Shown: positions 22,371-31,550, counted from the stretch's first letter. The stretch is DNA of 64,000 nucleotides from CAWDLX01 sp963753485 (GCA_963753485.1 CAVWCL010000018.1:1-64000); one strand, 5' to 3'. Numbers and translations are program-made. Notes: generated by a model not told the origin, from the letters alone.

Positions 22371-23288
22371 GTGATGTCCGCGGGTTGGCTCTTCCTCGCC
22401 GCCATGATTGGCATGTACGGCGTGGCGAACCTGCTGCAGTCCCACGCCGCGGCCCACACCACCGCCGGCGAGGCGCTGGACCCCAAGCTCCTGGTCCGCC
22501 TGGTGCGCCACCGTGTCTATCTCGTGGGACTGCTGTGCCAGATGCTGGGCTTCATTCTGGCCTTCCTGGCCCGCCGCGACCTGCCCCTGTTCCTGGTGCA
22601 GGCGGCGGTGGCGGCCGGCCTCGGCGTCACCGCGGTGCTCGGCGTCGTGGTGCTCAAGTGGCGCCTGCCCAAGACCGAGATCGGGCTGCTCGTGGTGCTC
22701 TGCGCCGGACTCGCCGGCCTGGTCGTCGCCGCGCAGCCGCACCCGTCCCGCCAGTTGGGACCGGCGGGCGTGCTCGGTCTGGTCATCGTGCTCGGTGCGC
22801 TCTCGGTGGCCGGCTTCTTCGCCGCCCGGTTCCACGGGGTGCCCGGCTCGGTGCTGCTCGGCTCGCTCGCCGGCATCGCGTTCGGCGCGGCCGCGGTCGC
22901 CTCCCGACCACTGGCGAACATCCACTCGCTGGACAAGTTCATCATGGACCCGCTGCTGTACCTGCTGATCGCGAACTCGGTGGTCGGGCAGCTGCTTCTG
23001 GGCATGGCCATGCAGCGCGGCTCGACAACGGCGGCGGTGGCCGCCATGGACGCCGCCGCCGCGGTCCCCGCCGCCATCGTCGGCCTGCTCTTTCTCGGTG
23101 ACGGGATCGCGCCCGGGCTGGGTTGGCTGGCCGGACTCGGCTTCCTGGTCACCCTCGGCTCGGTGATCGGCCTGACCTTCTTCGCGGAGCCACAGCACCA
23201 CCATGAAATCGCCGGCCGGCACCGCCAGAACGACCTCGTCGGTTACCACACCCGCAGCGGGCCCCGGCGAGCGACGGTGCGCTGGTAG
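22371..23288 (+). CDS. DMT-like integral membrane protein
   Basis: A 305-residue membrane protein with about nine hydrophobic segments (AGWLFLAAMIGMYGVANLL; VYLVGLLCQMLGFILAFLA; FLVQAAVAAGLGVTAVLGVVV; and so on), and a polar, His-rich tail (PQHHHEIAGRHRQND). The order of segments resembles drug/metabolite transporters of the EamA type or a magnesium-transporter-like NIPA protein. It may export a small metabolite; no substrate can be named. GTG 22371 and ATG 22374 are adjacent; TATTCT (22359-22364) six bases ahead of the GTG suggests a leaderless start there. Confidence 0.75.
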   Translation: MMSAGWLFLAAMIGMYGVANLLQSHAAAHTTAGEALDPKLLVRLVRHRVYLVGLLCQMLGFILAFLARRDLPLFLVQAAVAAGLGVTAVLGVVVLKWRLPKTEIGLLVVLCAGLAGLVVAAQPHPSRQLGPAGVLGLVIVLGALSVAGFFAARFHGVPGSVLLGSLAGIAFGAAAVASRPLANIHSLDKFIMDPLLYLLIANSVVGQLLLGMAMQRGSTTAAVAAMDAAAAVPAAIVGLLFLGDGIAPGLGWLAGLGFLVTLGSVIGLTFFAEPQHHHEIAGRHRQNDLVGYHTRSGPRRATVRW

Positions 23289-23293
23289 CAGCT

Positions 23294-23390
23294 CTGCCGG
23301 CCTGGGCGCCTCTGCCTGCCTGGGCGCCACGGCCTGGCTGGCGCCACGGCCGGTGGCGCCTCTGCCGGTGGCGCCTATGCCGGCGGCGCC
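23294..23390. repeat. Six degenerate 15-18 bp tandem repeats ending in ggcgcc
   Basis: Units such as tctgcctgcctgggcgcc and tctgccggtggcgcc are repeated between the membrane protein and the convergent S9 peptidase. The last units are inside the peptidase gene and code for its C-terminal Ala/Pro residues. Confidence 0.65.
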
Positions 23391-25468
23391 AGCCCCAGCT
23401 GCGCACCCAGGAACGCGAGCTCGTCGGCGACCAGGTTGACCGCCCGGCTCACCGCGCGCCCGGCGTGGCCCACGTCCGACTCCCGGCGCAGCAGCACCGG
23501 ACCGGGTCCGGCCGAGGCGTACTGCAGCGCGGCGGTCATCTTGCGGGCGTGCAGCGGATCGACCCGGGTGTCGCCGTCGAAGACCGTGAACAGGACCGCC
23601 GGGTACCCGACACCGGGGCGCACGTGGTGGTACGGCGAGTAGCTGAGCAGCCAGCCCAGCTCGTCCGGGTCGCCGGCACTGCCGTACTCGCCGGCCCACG
23701 TGGCCCCGAGCCCGAAGTGCTCGTAACGCACCATGTCCAGCAGCGGCTTCGAACAGACCACCGCGGCGAACTCCTCCGGGTGCTGGGTCATCGCCGCCGC
23801 CACCAGCAGACCGCCGTTGGAGCCGCCCCGGATGGCCAGCGTCCCCGCGTCGGTGACCTGGTTCGCCACCAGCCACCGGGCCGCCGCCTCGAAGTCGTCG
23901 AACACGTTCTGCTTGGCCCCGAGCATTCCCGCCCGGTGCCACTGCTCGCCCTCCTCGCCGCCGCCGCGCAGGTTCGCCACCGCGTAGGCACCGCCCGCCC
24001 GTACCCAGGCGACGATGACCGGATCGAAGACCGGCACCGGCGAGATGCCGAACCCGCCGTACCCGTACAGGATCGTCGGGCGCGGGGCGTCGGGGCCCGG
24101 CTCGGACTCCGTGATCAGGAACAGGCGTACCGGGGTGCCGTCGAGGGACTCGTAGACCACCTGCCGGGTGGTGATCCCGGTGGCCGGCTGGGCCGCCGGC
24201 GCGCTGCGCCACATACCCCGATCCCCGGTACGGCCGTCGAGCTGGTACACAGTGGACGGCGTGACGAAGTCGGTGTAGGTGAACCAGGCCTCGCGGCCGC
24301 CGACCGGATGCGCGGTCAGCCCGATGACGCTGCCCAGGCCGGGCAGCTCGACCGCGCCGAGTCGGGTGCCGTCGGCGAGGTCGTGGCGGCTCAGCTCGCT
24401 GACGGCGTGGCGGCGGCGGGAGACCACCAGCAGGGGACGGGCCATCTCGGCCCCGTCCAGCACGACGTAGTCCTCCAGCACGGCCACCGGGTCCTCGGCC
24501 ACCAGCTCACGCCACGCCTGGTACTCCAGGCGATCCGGCCGGGTGACGCAGAGCCGCCCGCGCGGCGCATCCCGGTCGGTGAGCAGGTACACGACGCCGT
24601 CGCGAACGTACGGGTGGAGCCGGGCATCGACGCCGATCTGCAGCTCGCGTAGCTCCGGCCGGTCCGGTGTGGACCGGCTCAGATCGGCGAGCCAGGCATC
24701 GTTGCGCGGGTCGGTGCCGAGGTTGGCGGTGATCGTCAGCCAACGCCCGTCGGCGCTGACCTGCGCACCGAAGTAGGTGCCCCGGGCCGAACCGGCGCCG
24801 AAGACGACCGGGTCGGCCTCCGGGTCGACGCCCAGCCGGTGCAGGTGCACCCGGCGCAGCAGTACCGGGTCATCGCGGGCGTCACCGTCGGCGTCATTGA
24901 CCGAGCCAGCCGCGAGATGGCGCACGTAGTAGAAGGCCGGCTCCGGCTCGAGCCAGGCCACCGGGGAAAACCGGACCCGGTCGATGGGACCGTCGACGAC
25001 CGCACCCGTGTGCACGTCGAGGACCCAGAGCCGGGACAGCTCGGTCCCGCCGGTGGAGAGCTGGTAGGCGAGCAGGTCACCGCCGGGCGAGGGTTGCCAG
25101 TAGTCGAGCGTGGTCAGGCCACTGGGATCCAGCACAATCGGGTCGACCAGCACCCGCTCGGAGCCGTCCGGGTCGGTGGTCACCAGGGCGCCGTGCTCCG
25201 CGCCGGCCTCGCGGCGCCATTCGAACGGACGGCCGCGCCGCCAGATCGGCGAGGCCACGTCGCCCGCGCCGTGCAGCGCGGTCAGCGCCTCGTGCAGGGC
25301 CGGGCGCAGCGGCCAGGTCTCCCGGGCCTCGTCAACCAGCTCATCCTGCGCGGCCGACCAGACCTGGGTCGCCGGATCGGTCGCGTCCTCGAGCCACCGG
25401 TACGGGTCGGGCACGGCGTTGCCGTACAAGTCGTCGACCAGCTCGAGGCGCTCAGCGGCAGGGTACAT
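23375..25468 (-). CDS. Prolyl oligopeptidase family serine peptidase (S9A)
   Basis: A 697-residue peptidase. An N-terminal start of the catalytic domain (LYGNAVPDPYRWLEDATDP) is followed by a seven-blade propeller (residues 70-400) and the alpha/beta hydrolase domain. RGGSNGGLLVAAAM carries the nucleophile Ser, DGDTRVDPLHARKM the Asp and SDVGHAG the His. YGYGGFGISPVPVFDP and NLRGGGEEGEQWH are typical of the family. It has no signal peptide and probably cleaves short proline-containing peptides in the cytoplasm. The ATG at 25468 is chosen because CATGAT lies six bases ahead; ATG 25483 would add five residues. Confidence 0.9.
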   Translation of the reverse strand: MYPAAERLELVDDLYGNAVPDPYRWLEDATDPATQVWSAAQDELVDEARETWPLRPALHEALTALHGAGDVASPIWRRGRPFEWRREAGAEHGALVTTDPDGSERVLVDPIVLDPSGLTTLDYWQPSPGGDLLAYQLSTGGTELSRLWVLDVHTGAVVDGPIDRVRFSPVAWLEPEPAFYYVRHLAAGSVNDADGDARDDPVLLRRVHLHRLGVDPEADPVVFGAGSARGTYFGAQVSADGRWLTITANLGTDPRNDAWLADLSRSTPDRPELRELQIGVDARLHPYVRDGVVYLLTDRDAPRGRLCVTRPDRLEYQAWRELVAEDPVAVLEDYVVLDGAEMARPLLVVSRRRHAVSELSRHDLADGTRLGAVELPGLGSVIGLTAHPVGGREAWFTYTDFVTPSTVYQLDGRTGDRGMWRSAPAAQPATGITTRQVVYESLDGTPVRLFLITESEPGPDAPRPTILYGYGGFGISPVPVFDPVIVAWVRAGGAYAVANLRGGGEEGEQWHRAGMLGAKQNVFDDFEAAARWLVANQVTDAGTLAIRGGSNGGLLVAAAMTQHPEEFAAVVCSKPLLDMVRYEHFGLGATWAGEYGSAGDPDELGWLLSYSPYHHVRPGVGYPAVLFTVFDGDTRVDPLHARKMTAALQYASAGPGPVLLRRESDVGHAGRAVSRAVNLVADELAFLGAQLGLAPPA

Positions 25469-25516
25469 CGCTCGATCATGCATCACATTCGATGCGTGCG
25501 CGGTCACTTTTCGGGC

Positions 25517-26533
25517 TCAGCCGGCGATCAGTTCCGCGATCTGCACCGCGTTGAGCGCAGCCCCTTTACGTAGGTTGTCGCTGCTGCAGAAGAGCGCGAG
25601 GCCGTGCTCGACCGTGTCGTCGACCCGGATCCGGCCGACGTAGGTGGCATCCCGACCGGCCGCGAGCAGCGGGGTGGGCACGTCGTCGAGGGTGACGCCG
25701 GGCGCGAGCGCGAGCAGCTCGCGCGCCCGCGTCACCGTGATCGGCCGGGAGAAGCGGGCATTGAGCTGCAGCGAGTGCCCGGTGAAGACCGGCACCCGCA
25801 CGCAGGTACCGCTGACCCGCAGATCGGGAATCCCCAGGATCTTGCGACTTTCGGCGCGCAGCTTCTGCTCCTCGTCGGTCTCGCCGGAGCCGTCGGCCAC
25901 GATCGAGCCGGCCAGCGGCAGGACGTTGAACGCGATCGGGCGGGCGAAGGTCACCGGCGCCGGCACCGGCACCGCCGAGCCGTCGAAGGTCAGCTCGCGG
26001 CACCGGTCCGCGCCCTTGAAGATCTGGTCGCGCAATTCGTCCGCGCCGGCCGATCCGGCGCCGGAGACCGCCTGGTACGTCGCGGCGACCAGGCCGACAA
26101 GTCCGGCCTCGGCGTGCAGGGGCGCCAGCACCGGCATCGCCGCCATCGTGGTGCAGTTCGGGTTGGCGATGATCCCCTTGGGCCGGCGAGCCATGGCGTG
26201 CGGATTCACCTCGGCGACCACCAGCGGTACGTCGGGATCCAGCCGCCAGGCCGAGGAATTGTCGATCACCACTGCGCCGGCCGCGGCTATCCGGGGCGCG
26301 AACTCCTTCGATGCGTACTTGCCGGCGGAGACGAGCACGATGTCCAGCCCGCAGTAGTCGGCCGTGGCGGCGTCCTCGACGACCACGGGCTGGCCGAGCC
26401 AGTCCAGCGTGCGCCCCGCGGAGCGGGCCGAGGCGAAGAGACGAAGCTGCGCCACCGGGAACGCGCGCTCGGCCAGGATCCGGCGCATGACGCCGCCGAC
26501 CTGCCCGGTCGCCCCGAGAATGCCGACCTTCAT
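25517..26533 (-). CDS. asd: Aspartate-semialdehyde dehydrogenase
   Basis: A 338-residue enzyme that reduces aspartyl phosphate to the semialdehyde, the branch point to lysine, diaminopimelate, threonine and methionine. MKVGILGATGQVGGVMRRIL is the NADP-binding glycine loop, NPNCTTMAAM carries the catalytic Cys, and VRVPVFTGHSLQLN the active-site His. The start ATG 26533 begins the conserved sequence; TACGGT (26545 to 26540) lies six bases upstream, so the mRNA is probably leaderless. lysC is not next to it here, unlike in many actinobacteria. A palindromic site lies farther upstream, shared with the divergent HIT-like gene. Confidence 0.94.
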   Translation of the reverse strand: MKVGILGATGQVGGVMRRILAERAFPVAQLRLFASARSAGRTLDWLGQPVVVEDAATADYCGLDIVLVSAGKYASKEFAPRIAAAGAVVIDNSSAWRLDPDVPLVVAEVNPHAMARRPKGIIANPNCTTMAAMPVLAPLHAEAGLVGLVAATYQAVSGAGSAGADELRDQIFKGADRCRELTFDGSAVPVPAPVTFARPIAFNVLPLAGSIVADGSGETDEEQKLRAESRKILGIPDLRVSGTCVRVPVFTGHSLQLNARFSRPITVTRARELLALAPGVTLDDVPTPLLAAGRDATYVGRIRVDDTVEHGLALFCSSDNLRKGAALNAVQIAELIAG

Positions 26534-26588
26534 GCACCGACCGTAGCAAGGTGGTGCCGCGGCCGGGGTTGCCTGTCCTTTGCTTGTG

Positions 26589-26606
26589 TGCAACAGTCAT
26601 GTTGCA
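26589..26606. promoter_or_regulatory. Palindrome between asd and the HIT-like gene
   Basis: TGCAAC-agtcat-GTTGCA, perfect 6-bp arms, 39 bases before the GTG at 26645. Half-site TGCAA recalls Nur/Fur-type boxes, but the spacing differs from the Nur box at 50766, so the regulator is unknown. Confidence 0.4.
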
Positions 26607-26644
26607 TACGGGTAAAGAAGCCGTTTCAAGAGAGGAACGCGACC

Positions 26645-27145
26645 GTGACACTCCCCTTCGCCCCGCCGCTGACCCCACTCCAACCCGGTCCACGGGTGAT
26701 CCCGGAACCGCCGCGCCCCGGCGACCCGGGCGGCGAGCCGTGCCGCATCTGTACCGACCGCACAGGTGATCGCGGCATCTGGGCCGACGACAACTGGGTG
26801 CTACGCAATCCGGGCCGCACCAGCCTGCCGGGCACCGTCTGGCTGTCGAGCTGGGATCACCACGACAGCTTCGCCGATCTTCCGGAGCACCTCGCGACCA
26901 GCTTCGGGCCGCTGGTCGGGCGGATCGAGCGGGCCATCCTCGCCCTGGGGGACGTGGGCCGGGTGCATGTCTACCGCTGGGGGGACGGGGTCGCCCATTT
27001 CCATGTGTGGTTCGTGCCGCGCCCGCTCGGCATGATGGAGGCCACCCGCGAGATGCTCATGCTGTGGGAGGACCAGCTGCCCCCGGCCACCGACGAGCAG
27101 ATCGCCTGCGCCGGGCGCCGCATCGGCGCGTCACTGTCGGCGTGA
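26645..27145 (+). CDS. HIT-like domain protein
   Basis: A 166-residue protein of the HIT superfamily (nucleotide hydrolases and transferases). GEPCRICTDRTG near residue 35 may bind zinc; WVLRNPGRTSLPGTVWLSS and the motif VAHFHVWFVPRP follow. In HIT enzymes the motif is H-x-H-x-H; here the first two His are present, including the usual nucleophile, but the third is Trp, so activity may be altered. The GTG at 26645 has AGAGG nine bases upstream. A palindrome (26589) sits in its promoter region. Confidence 0.75.
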   Translation: MTLPFAPPLTPLQPGPRVIPEPPRPGDPGGEPCRICTDRTGDRGIWADDNWVLRNPGRTSLPGTVWLSSWDHHDSFADLPEHLATSFGPLVGRIERAILALGDVGRVHVYRWGDGVAHFHVWFVPRPLGMMEATREMLMLWEDQLPPATDEQIACAGRRIGASLSA

Positions 27146-27151
27146 GCCCCT

Positions 27152-27196
27152 GGTGAGAGTTGCCTGAGGTGAGAGTTTGCCTGATGTGAGACTGCC
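27152..27196 (+). repeat. Three tandem copies around the chrA start
   Basis: ggtgagagttgcctga (27152-27167), ggtgagagtttgcctga (27168-27184) and tgtgagactgcc (27185-27196) are successive copies of one unit. The GTG of chrA lies in the third, so the repeat sets the distance of candidate start codons and ribosome binding sites. Confidence 0.65.
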
Positions 27197-28325
27197 ACTG
27201 TGGACGGTAGCGCGGCAGTGGACCCGCATCGGCGCCATCGGCTTCGGCGGCCCGCCCGCGCACATCGCGCTGCTGCGCGAGCTCTGCGTGCACCGCCAGG
27301 GCTGGATCACCGCAGAGGAGTTCGAGGACGGGGTGGCGGCGACCGCGCTGCTGCCCGGTCCCGCCTCGACCCAGCTCGCCATCTACTGCGGCTGGCGGCT
27401 GCGGGGCGCGGCCGGCGCGATCACGGCCGGGGTCTGCTTCATCACGCCGGGCCTGCTCGCGATCCTGGCCCTCTCGGCGGTACTGCTCGCCGGGCGGCCG
27501 CCGACGCCGGTCCTGGGCGCGGCGGCCGGCGCCGGCGCCGCCGTCGCGGCGGTGGCGCTGCACGCGGCTTCCGGCCTGATTCCGGCGAGCTGGCGGCGGG
27601 CCGGCGGCGATCGCTCTGGCCGACTGCGCTGGCTCGCCTACCTGGCCGCCGGCGCGCTCGCCACCGTGCTGCTCGGCGCCTGGGTGGCCGCGGTGATCCT
27701 GCTCGCCGGCGCGGTGGAGAGCCTGACCCGCACCGGCCCCGGCCGGCGCCGTACCGGCGCAGCACTGGCGCTGCCGGGCGCCACCGCGACGGGTGGGCTG
27801 ATCGCGCTGAGCTGGACCGCGCTGAAGGTCGGCGCCCTGTCCTACGGCGGGGGTTTCGTCATCATCCCGCTCATGCAGTCCGACGCGGTTCAGCGCTACC
27901 ACTGGATGAGCGGGAGCCAGTTCCTGGACGCGGTCGTGCTCGGCCAGATCACCCCGGGCCCGGTGGTCCATACGGTGGCCGTTGTCGGCTATGCGGCCGC
28001 CGGCCTCGGCGGCGCGCTGCTCGCCGCCGCGATCGCGTTCCTGCCCTCATTCCTTTTCGTGCTCGCCGGTGGCCGGCACTTCGATGCGCTGCGGGCCAAC
28101 CCCACCGCCCAGTCCTTTCTGGCCGGCGCCGGGGCGGCCGCGATCGGGGCCATCGGCGGCTCAGCCATCCTGCTCGGCCTGGAGATCTCGCACCTGTGGC
28201 AGCTCGGGGTGCTCGCCGCCGCGGCCGCCTGGATCTTCGTCGGGCGCCGTGGCGTGGTCAGCGCGCTGCTGGGCGGGGCCGGCCTGGGTCTCATCGCGGC
28301 CCTCGCCGGCCTGCCGGTCGGCTGA
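27186..28325 (+). CDS. chrA: Chromate transporter (CHR family)
   Basis: A 379-residue two-domain membrane transporter. Each half has the CHR signature: GAIGFGGPPAHIALLRELCV with ATALLPGPASTQLAIYCGW in the N-terminal half, and ALSYGGGFVIIPLMQ with AVVLGQITPGPVVHTVAVVGY in the C-terminal half. Such proteins expel chromate, or in some cases move sulfate. The start is uncertain: GTG 27186 (VRLPLW) is preferred, TTG 27177 is possible; both are inside a tandem repeat with weak GAGGTGAG ribosome binding sites. No chrB-like regulator is adjacent. Confidence 0.9.
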   Translation: MRLPLWTVARQWTRIGAIGFGGPPAHIALLRELCVHRQGWITAEEFEDGVAATALLPGPASTQLAIYCGWRLRGAAGAITAGVCFITPGLLAILALSAVLLAGRPPTPVLGAAAGAGAAVAAVALHAASGLIPASWRRAGGDRSGRLRWLAYLAAGALATVLLGAWVAAVILLAGAVESLTRTGPGRRRTGAALALPGATATGGLIALSWTALKVGALSYGGGFVIIPLMQSDAVQRYHWMSGSQFLDAVVLGQITPGPVVHTVAVVGYAAAGLGGALLAAAIAFLPSFLFVLAGGRHFDALRANPTAQSFLAGAGAAAIGAIGGSAILLGLEISHLWQLGVLAAAAAWIFVGRRGVVSALLGGAGLGLIAALAGLPVG

Positions 28326-28415
28326 CCCGCTGCACTACCGGCGTTTGCCCCCCGGCCAGCCGGGTTAGGGACCAAGCTGGGGCTGACACGGTACGCGCGG
28401 GATGGGGGTGCGCTG

Positions 28416-29738
28416 GTGAGTCGGGCGAGGATCGTGATCGTCGGTGCCGGCTTCGCCGGCTTCCACTGTGCCGCCACCCTGTCCCGGCTCGCCGGCGACC
28501 GGGCTGAGATCACGGTGGTGAACCCGACCGACTACTTCCTCTACCTCCCGCTGTTGCCCGAGGTGGCGGCCGGGCTGCTCGATCCGCGGCGGGTCTCGGT
28601 CTCGCTGCCGGCGACCCTGCCCGGGGTACGCCTGATCCTCGGTGAAGTGGATCGGATCGACCTCGCCGCTCGCACCCTGCACTACTGCGACGCCGAGGAC
28701 ATGAGTGGCGAGGTGCGCTACGACCGGCTGGTGCTCGCGGCCGGCAGCGTCAACAAGCTGCTGCCGATACCGGGGGTGGCCGAACATGCGCACGGCTTCC
28801 GGGGCATCCCCGAGGCGCTGTACCTGCGCGATCACATGACCCGCCAGATCGAGCTGGCCGACGCCACCAACGATGTGCCGCAACGTCGGGCCCGCAGCAC
28901 CTTCGTGGTCGTCGGCGCCGGGTACACCGGCACCGAGGTGGCCGCCCACGGCGTGCGCTACACCGACGTGCTGTACCGCCGCCACCCGCGGCTCGGGCCC
29001 GATCGGCCACAGTGGATTCTCGTGGACATCGCCGACCGGGTGTTACCGGAGCTGTCGGTGCGCCTGTCCCGCACCGCCACCCGGGTGCTGCGGAGCTGCG
29101 GCGTGGATCTGCGGATGGGGACCTCGGTGGTCCAGGCGACCGCCGACGGGGTGCGCCTCAGCGATGGCACCACCATCGCGACCCGCTCGCTCATCTGGTG
29201 CGTCGGGGTTCGCCCCGATCCGCTCGTCGCCGACCTCGGCCTGCCCACCGAGCGGGGCCGGCTCGTCGTCGACGAGTACCTGAGCGTGCCCGGTCACCCC
29301 GAGGTGTACGCGTGCGGCGACGCCGCCGCGGTGCCCGACCTCACCCGTCCCGGCCAGGCCACGCCGATGACCGCCCAGCACGCCCAACGCCAGGGCCGGC
29401 GGGTCGCGCAGAACATCGCCGCCGGGTACGGGCGTGGGCAGCGCCGCCCGTACAAGCACCACGATCTCGGCTTCGTGGTCGACCTCGGCGGCATCCAGGC
29501 CGCCGCCAACCCGCTGCGCATCCCGCTCGCCGGGCTGCCCGCGAAGGTGGTGACCCGCGGTTACCACCTGCTCTCCCTGCCCGGCAACCGGATCCGCACG
29601 GTCACCGACTGGCTGCTCGACGCCCTGCTACCCCGCCAGACTGTCCAACTGGGACTCGTGCGCTCCCCGGCCGTCCCGCTCGACGTCTCCCCCGCCCCCT
29701 CACTCCCCGTCGATCTAGGGCGTAGGCACGTGGTTTGA
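28416..29738 (+). CDS. NDH-2-like NAD(P)/FAD-dependent oxidoreductase
   Basis: A 440-residue flavoprotein. RIVIVGAGFAGFHCAATLSR binds FAD; TFVVVGAGYTGTEVAAHGVR binds NADH; VYACGDAAAVPDL near residue 295 is the second FAD motif. The C-terminal part (AKVVTRGYHLLSLPGNRIRTVTDWLLDALL) can form the membrane-surface helix of type II NADH dehydrogenases, which pass electrons to menaquinone without pumping protons. The last dozen residues (VDLGRRHVV) and the TGA stop are coded by the palindromic element at 29706, so the natural C-terminus was probably altered by it. The GTG at 28416 follows GGGATGGGGG. Confidence 0.86.
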   Translation: MSRARIVIVGAGFAGFHCAATLSRLAGDRAEITVVNPTDYFLYLPLLPEVAAGLLDPRRVSVSLPATLPGVRLILGEVDRIDLAARTLHYCDAEDMSGEVRYDRLVLAAGSVNKLLPIPGVAEHAHGFRGIPEALYLRDHMTRQIELADATNDVPQRRARSTFVVVGAGYTGTEVAAHGVRYTDVLYRRHPRLGPDRPQWILVDIADRVLPELSVRLSRTATRVLRSCGVDLRMGTSVVQATADGVRLSDGTTIATRSLIWCVGVRPDPLVADLGLPTERGRLVVDEYLSVPGHPEVYACGDAAAVPDLTRPGQATPMTAQHAQRQGRRVAQNIAAGYGRGQRRPYKHHDLGFVVDLGGIQAAANPLRIPLAGLPAKVVTRGYHLLSLPGNRIRTVTDWLLDALLPRQTVQLGLVRSPAVPLDVSPAPSLPVDLGRRHVV

Positions 29739-29773
29739 TCTCCATCCGTGTGCGTAAGCCCTAGATCGACGGG
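29706..29773. repeat. Dispersed palindromic element, copy 2
   Basis: Perfect 16-bp arms (29706-29721 and 29758-29773; cccgtcgatctagggc) around a 36-base loop that shares ttgatctcca and gtgtgcg with copy 1 at 414-481. Two stem positions differ from copy 1 in both arms so that pairing is kept. It separates two convergent genes and includes the end of the NDH-2-like gene. Confidence 0.8.
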
Positions 29774-29789
29774 AGACAGGCGGGGCGGG

Positions 29790-31550
29790 TCATGGGGCGG
29801 AGGTGACGGCTACGGAGGTGCTGTTGCCGGCCAGGTCACGGGCGCGTACCTCGTAGCCGGACTGGCTGCGCAACCCCGACGCGACATCGGTGTACCCAGT
29901 GGCCCCGGGGGGCACTGTGGCCAGGTAGGTCCCGCCGCGGTAGATGTCGTACCCGCTCAGCCGGACGTTGTCGCTCGCCGGCGACCACCTCAGCACCACC
30001 GAGGTCGCGGTGGTGGCGGCGGTGAGCGAGCCGACCGCCGATGGCGGCACCGGATCCGCGCGGAAGTCGTAGGTCATCGGGTCGAAGACCCGCCCGGTGG
30101 AGTCCACCGGGGTCACCGTGACGGCGGTACCGCTCACCCGGACCCGCAGCAGGTGGAAGACCTGCGCGTCGCTCGTCGGCGCCGCCGCCGCCCCACAGCG
30201 GGAGCCCTTCTTGTTGGCGTAGGACCAGCCGATGGCGTAGGCGTCGGTGGCGGCGCAGCCGTGGCCACCCATGGCGACGACCCGCGCGCCGCCGCCACCG
30301 GTCACATAGCTGATCACCCCACCGGGCGGGGCCACGTTGCGCTGATACACGTGGGCGTGCCCGTTGAAGACCAGGTTCACCCCGTGGTCGTGCAGCAGCT
30401 GCTCCAGGGTGCCGGTGCTGCCCGCGCTGTTCTGCAGGTACGCGTCGTTCGGCTCGGTCGAGTCGTCCGAGCGCAGCGGATAATGGAACACCGCCATCTT
30501 CAGCCCACCCGGGTGGGCGGTGAGGTCCTTGGCCAGCCACTGGTACTCGGCTGAGGTTGCGGTCCAGTGGGCCGCGTAGTCAACCTCGTACGCCTTGCAC
30601 GGCGAGCCGCAGGCACCACCGGTGGCGTCGCCGGCGTTCGTCTCCGACCAGGACGCGTCCAGGATGTAGAAGCGCACGCCGCCGGTGGAGAAAGCGTAGT
30701 AGGACGTCGGGTACTTCGCGGCCCGGGAGCCGTTGATGGACGGGTAGTCGACCATGCCGTAGGTGCCGCCGGAGGCGGCGACCACCGTCGGCTCCGGCCA
30801 GATGCCGGTGAAGGTCGCGGTGCGGCCGTGGTTGCCGGTGACGCCGAAGAGCGGTGTGGTCTGGCCGGGAGCCATCCAGTAGCGCGTGGCGAAGACGCTG
30901 CTGACGTTCACGCCGGTCTGGTTCAGGTCGCCGTAGCTGGTCTGGGTGCCGCCCGGGTAGGCGATATCGCCGGTGGAGAGCGCGAAGCGGGCACCGCTCG
31001 CCGCGATCTGGGCGTCCACGCCGGCCTGGTTCACGTTCAGGCTGCCGTCGTTCACGCCACTGTTGGTGGTGTCGCCCCAGTCACCGAAGACCACGAAGGT
31101 GAATGGCGCGCTGCCAGCCGGCGGGTCGAGTGTGGTGAAGACCGGGGCTGGGTTGCTGCCGAGCAGATCCACGGGTTGGCTGCCGCCGGTCAGGACGCGG
31201 TAGCAGTAGGCCGTGCTGGCGCTCAGACCGGTCACGGTGACGGTGTTCTGGTACTCGCGCACCCCCCCTATCGTGATGGGGTTGCCGAGCCGGACCGAGC
31301 TGACCGTGTTCGCGGTGCAGGCGCCCGGCGGCCCGTAGCGCACGGTGCCCCGGCTCTGCGTCGTGGTCACCCAGGTGACCTGCACCGACGTCTGGCTCAC
31401 GTCGGTCAGGTACGGCGCCCGGGTGAGCAGCGCGCTCGCCCCGGCCAGGGCCGCCTGGGCCGCGGTGGCCCACACCAGTAGCACCAACAACGCGGCGGTG
31501 ATGAGGACGGCGGGATAGTGACGCCGCTGTCGGCGCATCGAGGTGTTCAC
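29790..31550 (-). CDS. Secreted purple-acid-phosphatase-like metallophosphoesterase with C-terminal FN3
   Basis: A 586-residue exported protein, last of a six-gene operon. An N-terminal signal or anchor (AVLITAALLVLLVWATAAQA) is followed by a PAP N-terminal beta-sandwich (APYLTDVSQTSVQVTWVTT), a metallophosphoesterase (VVFGDWGD, STGDIAYPG, VTGNHGR, VFHYPLRSDD, VFNGHAHVYQRN, the five metal motifs) and a fibronectin type III domain (VGSLTAATTATSVVLRWSPASD). It should remove phosphate from an extracellular or cell-wall substrate with a dinuclear metal centre. The GTG at 31550 overlaps the stop of the GH99-like gene (GTGA) and has AAGGAG just ahead. Confidence 0.85.
   Translation of the reverse strand: MNTSMRRQRRHYPAVLITAALLVLLVWATAAQAALAGASALLTRAPYLTDVSQTSVQVTWVTTTQSRGTVRYGPPGACTANTVSSVRLGNPITIGGVREYQNTVTVTGLSASTAYCYRVLTGGSQPVDLLGSNPAPVFTTLDPPAGSAPFTFVVFGDWGDTTNSGVNDGSLNVNQAGVDAQIAASGARFALSTGDIAYPGGTQTSYGDLNQTGVNVSSVFATRYWMAPGQTTPLFGVTGNHGRTATFTGIWPEPTVVAASGGTYGMVDYPSINGSRAAKYPTSYYAFSTGGVRFYILDASWSETNAGDATGGACGSPCKAYEVDYAAHWTATSAEYQWLAKDLTAHPGGLKMAVFHYPLRSDDSTEPNDAYLQNSAGSTGTLEQLLHDHGVNLVFNGHAHVYQRNVAPPGGVISYVTGGGGARVVAMGGHGCAATDAYAIGWSYANKKGSRCGAAAAPTSDAQVFHLLRVRVSGTAVTVTPVDSTGRVFDPMTYDFRADPVPPSAVGSLTAATTATSVVLRWSPASDNVRLSGYDIYRGGTYLATVPPGATGYTDVASGLRSQSGYEVRARDLAGNSTSVAVTSAP

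Noticed and set aside
23294..23390. Insertion-sequence end
   Set aside because: The repeats are short direct repeats without inverted ends or a transposase.
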